DNA from: SM23-28-2 sp964512285
GTDB taxonomy: Bacteria; Chloroflexota; Dehalococcoidia; SM23-28-2
Direction: 5' to 3'
Length of the DNA: 35,274 nt
NCBI GenBank assembly: GCA_964512285.1
Contig: CAZEJO010000015.1
Coordinates: 1-35,274 of the forward strand
Below are positions 31,122-35,274 of the stretch, piece by piece (the stretch's first letter is position 1; each line of letters starts with the position of its first letter). The notes below the pieces were generated by a model. The model did not search any database, was not told the DNA's origin, and was given only the letters and a program-made list of their open reading frames with translations. The position numbers and the translations under genes were made by a program.

Positions 31122-31543
31122 GGCAGGAAACCATAGGCAAGGAGCGCTGGGTCGTAGGGGCAGATCTGCCGTCCTTGGCTAAGACACTTAGCCAGGAGAA
31201 GATCGACCGCTACGCTCGTGCCAGCGGCGACTTCAACCCGATCCACGTTGACCCAGCCTTTGCCGCTCAGACGCCTTTCGGTGGGACTATTGCCCACGGT
31301 ATGCTGCTGCTGGCCTACCTGTCGGAGATGCTGACAGCGGCCTTCGGTCAGGCCTGGCTCTCTGGCGGGCGGCTGAAGGTGCGCTTCAAGGGAGCAGCGC
31401 GGCCGGGGGAGACGGTCACTATTGGAGGCGACATCCAGCGGGTGCAAGAAGGGCATGAGGAGCGTCACCTATGGTGTGACGTCGGGTGTCTGAACCAGCA
31501 GGGCGAGGTCCTTGTTGCTGGCCAAGCGGAGGTGAAGCTGTGA
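31118..31543 (+). CDS. MaoC-like (R)-hydratase, HadB-type catalytic subunit
   Basis: A hotdog dehydratase/hydratase of 141 aa. The catalytic hydratase motif is ASGDFNPIHVDPAFA, with Asp38 and His43 as the catalytic pair. GGTIAHGMLLLAYLSEM is the central helix region. It would dehydrate (3R)-hydroxyacyl-ACP or hydrate enoyl-CoA. The ATG overlaps the stop of the HadA-like gene, and its own stop overlaps the GTG of the ketoacyl synthase. That gives tight translational coupling of all three and supports a FAS-II-like elongation module. Confidence 0.88.
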   Translation: MRQETIGKERWVVGADLPSLAKTLSQEKIDRYARASGDFNPIHVDPAFAAQTPFGGTIAHGMLLLAYLSEMLTAAFGQAWLSGGRLKVRFKGAARPGETVTIGGDIQRVQEGHEERHLWCDVGCLNQQGEVLVAGQAEVKL

Positions 31544-32778
31544 GCCGAGTCGTCGTTACCGGCATCGGAGTGATAAGCCCCAATGGCCTCACGGTGGAGG
31601 AGTTCTGGCACAACCTGACCCACGGCGTCTCTGGCGTGAAGTCGATCAGCACCTTCGACGCCAGCTCCTACACTTGTCGCATCGCCGGCGAGGTGAGGGA
31701 CTTCGAGCCTGCGCAGTATATGGACGCCAAGGCCGCTCGCCGCACCTCACGCTTCGCCCAGTTCGCCGTGGCTGCCACCAAAATGGCCCTCGCCGACGCT
31801 GACCTGGCCATCGACGACCACAACCGTGACTCGGTGGGCGTGGTGATGAACACCGGCGGCGGTGGTATGCCCGACGTGACCGAGGGAGAAAGGGTCTTCC
31901 TGACCAAGGGGCCCAATCGTGTTAGTCCCCTGCTGGTACCTGCCCTGATCCCCAACATGGCTTCCTGCCAGGTATCGATGCTATGGGGCATCCACGGGCC
32001 GGTCATCACCTCCATCGCGGCCTGCGCCAGTGGCATTTATGCCTTCGTGGATGCTAAGCGCCTTATCGACACGGGTGAAGCGACGGCGGTAATCGCCGGC
32101 AGTTCGGAGGCGGCCCTCATTCCCGTGGTCTTCGCCGCTCTCTGCAATATGAGAGCGCTGTCCACTCGCAACGGTGAGCCGCAGAAGGCCTGTCGCCCCT
32201 TCGACCTGAACCGCGACGGCTTCGTTCCCGGCGAGGGGGCAGGGGTGATGATCCTGGAGCGCTACGAGGATGCCAAGCGGCGGGGTGCGCCGATCTACGC
32301 CGAGATACTGGGAGGCAGCCTGACTGCCGACGCTTATCATGTGACCGCTCCCGACCCCAACGGCTACGGGGCAGCCCTGGCCATGAGCCGCGCCCTTAAG
32401 TCGGCAGGCGTGGGCCCGCAAGACATCGATTACATCTGCGCCCACGGCACGGGCACCCCCCTTAACGACGCTTCGGAGACCATGAGTATCAAGAAGGTGT
32501 TCGGGGAGCACGCTTACAAGGTGCCGATCAGCTCGCCGAAGTCGATGGTGGGGCATCTGATGGGTGGCGCGGGGGCCATTTCGTCCATTGCCTGCGTGCT
32601 GGCCATCCACGACGGCATCATCCCGCCGACCATCAATCTGGACACGCCGGACCCCGAGTGCGACCTGGACTACGTGCCCAACGTGGCCCGCCATACGCCG
32701 GTGCGGACGGCCATGGCCAACGGCTTCGGTTTCGGCGGGCAGAATTCGGTGGCCGTTTTCAGGGCTTGCGAGGAGTAG
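31540..32778 (+). CDS. fabF: Beta-ketoacyl-ACP synthase II type (KAS II)
   Basis: Condenses malonyl-ACP with an acyl chain. It is a 412-residue thiolase-fold enzyme with the catalytic triad Cys162 (SIAACASG), His302 (CAHGTGTPLND) and His339 (KSMVGHLMGGAGA), plus Lys334. The N-terminus MSRVVVTGIGVISPNG is standard. The start is GTG 31540, with GGAGG (31528-31532) 7 bases upstream, overlapping the upstream stop. The Cys-Ala-Ser-Gly signature, against the common Cys-Ala-Thr-Gly, is within family variation. No acyl carrier protein, FabG or FabD gene is adjacent, so this is an accessory or modifying module rather than a complete fab operon. Confidence 0.93.
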   Translation: MSRVVVTGIGVISPNGLTVEEFWHNLTHGVSGVKSISTFDASSYTCRIAGEVRDFEPAQYMDAKAARRTSRFAQFAVAATKMALADADLAIDDHNRDSVGVVMNTGGGGMPDVTEGERVFLTKGPNRVSPLLVPALIPNMASCQVSMLWGIHGPVITSIAACASGIYAFVDAKRLIDTGEATAVIAGSSEAALIPVVFAALCNMRALSTRNGEPQKACRPFDLNRDGFVPGEGAGVMILERYEDAKRRGAPIYAEILGGSLTADAYHVTAPDPNGYGAALAMSRALKSAGVGPQDIDYICAHGTGTPLNDASETMSIKKVFGEHAYKVPISSPKSMVGHLMGGAGAISSIACVLAIHDGIIPPTINLDTPDPECDLDYVPNVARHTPVRTAMANGFGFGGQNSVAVFRACEE

Positions 32779-32781
32779 AGC

Positions 32782-33228
32782 ATGCCAGGGGAAATCGCTG
32801 CCAGACGGTATTGCTTCGGCTGCGGGGACCTCAATCCCGCCGGTCTGAAGTTGGAGTTTCGCTTCGAGGGTAACAAGGCGGTGGCTGATTTCCTGCCGCA
32901 GGAGCGGCACCAGGGATACCCTGGCCTCATGCATGGAGGTGTGACATCTGCTGCTCTGGACGAGGCTATGGGCTGGGCGATGTACGGTCTGGGTGTGTGG
33001 GCGGTAACCGGCAAGATGGAGGTCAAGTTCCGCCAGCCGCTGCCATTGCATCAGAAGGCCACGGTCTCGGGAGAGGTTATCCGCAACCGCGGCCATTGGC
33101 TGGAGATGCGGGGAGAGATCCGCGATGAGGACGGAAGGCTGATGGCGGAGTCGTATGGACTGTTTATGCGATTGCCCGAGGAGAAGGTGCGGGAGCTGGA
33201 GAAGACATACGTGGAGGGGCAATCCTAA
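32782..33228 (+). CDS. PaaI/THEM4-like hotdog thioesterase
   Basis: A 148-residue hotdog-fold acyl-CoA thioesterase. The N-terminus CFGCGDLNPAGLKLEF and the core motif GLMHGGVTSAALDEAMG are typical of this group; the HGG turn and the following Asp/Glu form the active site. It starts 3 bases after the ketoacyl synthase stop, where GAGGAG at the end of that gene serves as ribosome-binding site. It could release chains made by the upstream enzymes. The substrate is not predictable. Confidence 0.87.
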   Translation: MPGEIAARRYCFGCGDLNPAGLKLEFRFEGNKAVADFLPQERHQGYPGLMHGGVTSAALDEAMGWAMYGLGVWAVTGKMEVKFRQPLPLHQKATVSGEVIRNRGHWLEMRGEIRDEDGRLMAESYGLFMRLPEEKVRELEKTYVEGQS

Positions 33229-33269
33229 TCGCAAAACATTGTGACGTAGGCGGAGAGGATCAAGCGAGA

Positions 33270-34181
33270 ATGGCAGCCAACAGCGAAAAGAGGGTAGCAC
33301 TGTCCCAGAATAGGCGTCTCGAGTCCTGGCTATATCCGGTGAACGTGGCTCTGGCCAGGGTAGTGCCTTTGAGCCTGGCGTATCATATCTCCCTGCCTAT
33401 CGCTGATATGTTTTACTGGCTTTGGACGAGCAAGCGAGAGGGCGCTTTTCGGAACTACGCTCGCATGCTCGACTGCTCGCCCGATGACGAAAGGGTTAAG
33501 AGCCTGGCCCGCAGCTCCTTCCGCAACTTCGGCAAGTACGTCGCCGAGCTGCTGCATGTGCAGGGCTGGCCGAAAGGACAGTTCCAGCGGGTGACCATCC
33601 AGGGCGACGAGAACTTCGACGAGGCGTTGCGGCACGGCAAGGGGATCATCTTCACCAGTGCCCATATGGGCAGCATCGAGGTGGGCAGTGCTCTCGTTCT
33701 GATGAAGGGCTTTCGCATCACCTCCGTCATGGAGCAGTTGCGGCCTAAGGTGATGATGGACTGGATCGTGACCTGCCGGGCGAAGATGGGGGTGTCCCTG
33801 CTGCCTACGGCTGGAACCGGTCTGCATCTAGTGCGGGCGCTGCGTCGCGGAGAGATGGTGGCTCTGATAGTGGACGTGGGCTATCGGGACGACGGTGGCG
33901 TACCGGTGAGCTTCCTGGGTCATCCCACCTACTTCCCCGCCGGCCCGGCGCGGCTGGCTCGCATCAGCGGCGCTCCTATCGTGTTCGGTGTGGCAGTGCG
34001 ACGGCCAGGCAATCGGTTCATCGCCTACGGCAGTCCCCCCATTTTTTCCGATAGGAAGAAGGACGCCGAGCAAGACATCCGCGATGTGACTCAGCAACTG
34101 GTGGACATCTTCGAGCGCTTCGTTCGGCGCTACCCCGACCAGTGGTACGTCTTCCGCGACATGTGGCCGGGGGAAGAATAG
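33270..34181 (+). CDS. LpxL/HtrB-superfamily lysophospholipid acyltransferase
   Basis: A membrane-associated acyltransferase of 303 aa. The HX4E catalytic motif is His132 to Glu137 in SAHMGSIEVG. Other family landmarks are RNFGKYVAELLHVQGW, MEQLRPKVMMDWI, and VDVGYRDDGGVPVSFLG with FPAGPARLARISGAPI. The relatives are lipid A lauroyltransferases and the actinobacterial phosphatidylinositol mannoside acyltransferase PatA. With no LPS genes here and a probably single-membrane host, a PatA-like glycolipid role is the better guess. It follows the thioesterase by 41 bases, with a purine-rich GAGAGGA site. Confidence 0.87.
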   Translation: MAANSEKRVALSQNRRLESWLYPVNVALARVVPLSLAYHISLPIADMFYWLWTSKREGAFRNYARMLDCSPDDERVKSLARSSFRNFGKYVAELLHVQGWPKGQFQRVTIQGDENFDEALRHGKGIIFTSAHMGSIEVGSALVLMKGFRITSVMEQLRPKVMMDWIVTCRAKMGVSLLPTAGTGLHLVRALRRGEMVALIVDVGYRDDGGVPVSFLGHPTYFPAGPARLARISGAPIVFGVAVRRPGNRFIAYGSPPIFSDRKKDAEQDIRDVTQQLVDIFERFVRRYPDQWYVFRDMWPGEE

Positions 34182-34268
34182 GGCCGAAGCGCAGGCGCGT
34201 CCGTACGGCTATCGCATCCCCATCCGCGGGTCGTGTAGTGTGCTCTCCCGCCTCATGGAGCTGCTTGG

Positions 34269-35021
34269 TCAGGTCTGTGCCCGCTGGCTCTCGATGTCGC
34301 CCAGGGTCACTACCTGACCGGTGTAGGTGGGATCGTGGCGGATCATCCAGAGGACAGCCTCGCCTACCAACTTAGGGTCGTCCCAGGTGGAGTGGTTGGC
34401 GCCGGGGGTGAGATACACGAATCCCTCACTGGCCACGAAGCGCTCGATCTGAAGGGCATTGACGGCGATGTCATAAGACCGCAGCTCAGCGGCGAGGCCG
34501 GTGGTCATCCTCTCCAGGGCTGCCTTGGACACGGAGTAGGCCAGGCCCCAATCTCCCACCACCTGGGAGGCGTAGGAGGAGATGTTGATGATGCAGCCGC
34601 TGCGCTGGTCGACCATGGTGGGCAGAAACGCTTTGGTACAGAGGTAGACTCCCCGCACGTTAACGTTCATCACCAAGTCCCAGTGCCTCGGCGGAACGTC
34701 CAGGAAGGAGCCAGGAGCGCTGACGGCGGCGTTGTTCACCAGGATATCTACCCGCCCGAACTCCGCCAGGGTGCGGCCGGCCATAGCCTCTATCTCCTCG
34801 TCCTTGGCGACGTTCATGGGGATGGCCAGAGCACGACGGCCCAGGGCCTCGACCTCGCGGGCGGCTTCGTCGATGGTGCCGGGAAGCTTGGATGGGCTGG
34901 CCTCACTGGAACGGGCGGTGCAGACGACATCGGCGCCGGCAGCGGCCAGGGCAACGGCTATCGCCTTACCGATACCGCGGCTGGCGCCGGTGACCACGGC
35001 TACCTTGTTTTGGACATCCAT
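34269..35021 (-). CDS. Short-chain dehydrogenase/reductase (classical SDR)
   Basis: NAD(P)-dependent oxidoreductase of 250 aa. The cofactor motif TGASRGIG is at residues 11-18, and Arg37 in TARSSE hints at NADP. NNA is at 96-98, and the catalytic tetrad is Asn120, Ser149, Tyr162 and Lys166 (AYSVSKAA). The C-terminal substrate loop is unlike that of FabG (ERFVASEGFVYLTPGANHS), so the substrate is unknown. GGAGAG lies 5 bases before the ATG. It converges on the acyltransferase gene, with an 87-base gap that shows no clear terminator. It could work on the ketoacyl products of the neighbouring operon, but this is not shown. Confidence 0.92.
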   Translation of the reverse strand: MDVQNKVAVVTGASRGIGKAIAVALAAAGADVVCTARSSEASPSKLPGTIDEAAREVEALGRRALAIPMNVAKDEEIEAMAGRTLAEFGRVDILVNNAAVSAPGSFLDVPPRHWDLVMNVNVRGVYLCTKAFLPTMVDQRSGCIINISSYASQVVGDWGLAYSVSKAALERMTTGLAAELRSYDIAVNALQIERFVASEGFVYLTPGANHSTWDDPKLVGEAVLWMIRHDPTYTGQVVTLGDIESQRAQT

Positions 35022-35161
35022 ACTGACTCTCCACTACTGCTAGATTTGTCTATACCTTGAAGGCGTAACGCCAAGAGGGATGTTACTGCATTTCCGTGGC
35101 TAGCGTCCAGGCTTGTGGTGTTTCACATTAGGTGAGAGATGGAGAGGCAGACGGCCTTTGG

Positions 35162-35262
35162 CCGCTCGCCCTGAGCTTGTCCGAAGGATGGGCGGGAGCT
35201 CATGGTTCGACAGGCTCACCACGAGCGGGGACGTGTAGGCTCACCACGAGCGGGGACGTGTA
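35162..35262. repeat. REP-like imperfect palindrome with tandem 25-bp duplication
   Basis: The left arm at 35162-35187 (CCGCTCGCCCTGAGCTTGTC...) pairs imperfectly with the right arm at 35204-35228 (GGTTCGACAGGCTCACCACG...). Part of the right arm plus its flank, a 25-base unit beginning GGCTCACCACGAGCGGGG, is repeated exactly at 35213-35237 and 35238-35262, followed by the start of a third unit (GGC). Similar palindromes are widely dispersed in environmental bacterial genomes. The 253 bases from 35022 to the window end hold no gene I can support. Confidence 0.75.
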
Positions 35263-35274
35263 GGCACCTCTGAA

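Noticed and set aside
31981..33300. Minus-strand open frame of 439 codons across the ketoacyl synthase and thioesterase genes
   Set aside because: Spans two well-supported plus-strand genes and their junction, is His/Arg/Leu-rich, and has no motif.
1..35274. CRISPR array, tRNA, rRNA, transposase or integrase
   Set aside because: No regularly spaced repeats, cloverleaf-like segments, rRNA stretches or transposase/integrase motifs were seen in the gaps or frames.

Overview
The window is high-GC bacterial chromosomal DNA, densely coding, with no rRNA, tRNA, insertion sequence, prophage or CRISPR array that I could recognise. The best fit is an uncultured member of the Chloroflexota, close to the Dehalococcoidia in style. 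This is inference from lipobox lipoproteins with Thr-Pro linkers, a short-form N-acetylglutamate synthase, no outer-membrane or LPS assembly genes, frequent GTG/TTG starts, and REP-like intergenic palindromes. It is not proven by a marker gene. The left edge cuts aspS. The right edge lies in a repeat-rich intergenic stretch.

Layout. (1) 1-4917: the 3' two thirds of aspS, then a family-5 peptide/solute ABC transporter with a lipoprotein and two permeases but no ATPase gene. (2) 5032-6789: a secreted parallel beta-helix protein with a Thr-Pro linker and a duplicated C-terminal module. (3) 6961-10418: the protein quality-control set tig, clpP, clpX. (4) 10508-13216: tlyA, nadK, a short NAGS-like acetyltransferase and a NUDIX hydrolase, closely packed. 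(5) 13272-16498: sdhABCD with a candidate promoter in front and a hairpin terminator behind, followed by a PAP2 phosphatase. (6) 25747 down to 17390 on the minus strand: an apparent seven-gene operon running acyl-CoA carboxyltransferase beta subunit, small epsilon-like protein, pyruvate/oxaloacetate carboxyltransferase with a biotin domain, aconitase, malate dehydrogenase, and class I fumarase alpha and beta. (7) 25858-28323, minus strand: a LysM lipoprotein, an M28 peptidase lipoprotein and a small membrane protein. (8) 28435-29451: a strong promoter, a 25-codon open frame that looks like the front end of a CoA-transferase, and endonuclease IV. (9) 29460-34181: a LysR regulator divergent from a FAS-II-like operon (HadA-like and HadB-like dehydratase halves, a ketoacyl synthase), followed by a hotdog thioesterase and an acyltransferase. 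An SDR gene converges on this group. Repeats end the window.

How the genes work together. The converging sdh and fum-mdh-acn units cover succinate to fumarate, malate and oxaloacetate, plus citrate/isocitrate. The upstream genes of the minus-strand operon add biotin-dependent carboxyl transfer between acyl-CoA and pyruvate/oxaloacetate chemistry. No biotin carboxylase gene is beside them, so the set has the parts list of a transcarboxylase (methylmalonyl-CoA:pyruvate) as well as that of a split ATP-dependent carboxylase. The right-hand lipid operon could make or modify acyl chains and transfer them to a polar lipid.

Points most worth a second look: the carboxyltransferase operon, Asn in place of the catalytic Asp in ClpP, paralogous SdhC/SdhD anchors, an altered active-site loop in malate dehydrogenase, Gln in place of the motif-3 Arg in the PAP2 protein, recurrent TGCTATAAT promoters, a possible nearly leaderless tlyA, the CoA-transferase-like leader before nfo, and the structured LysR/hadA intergenic region.
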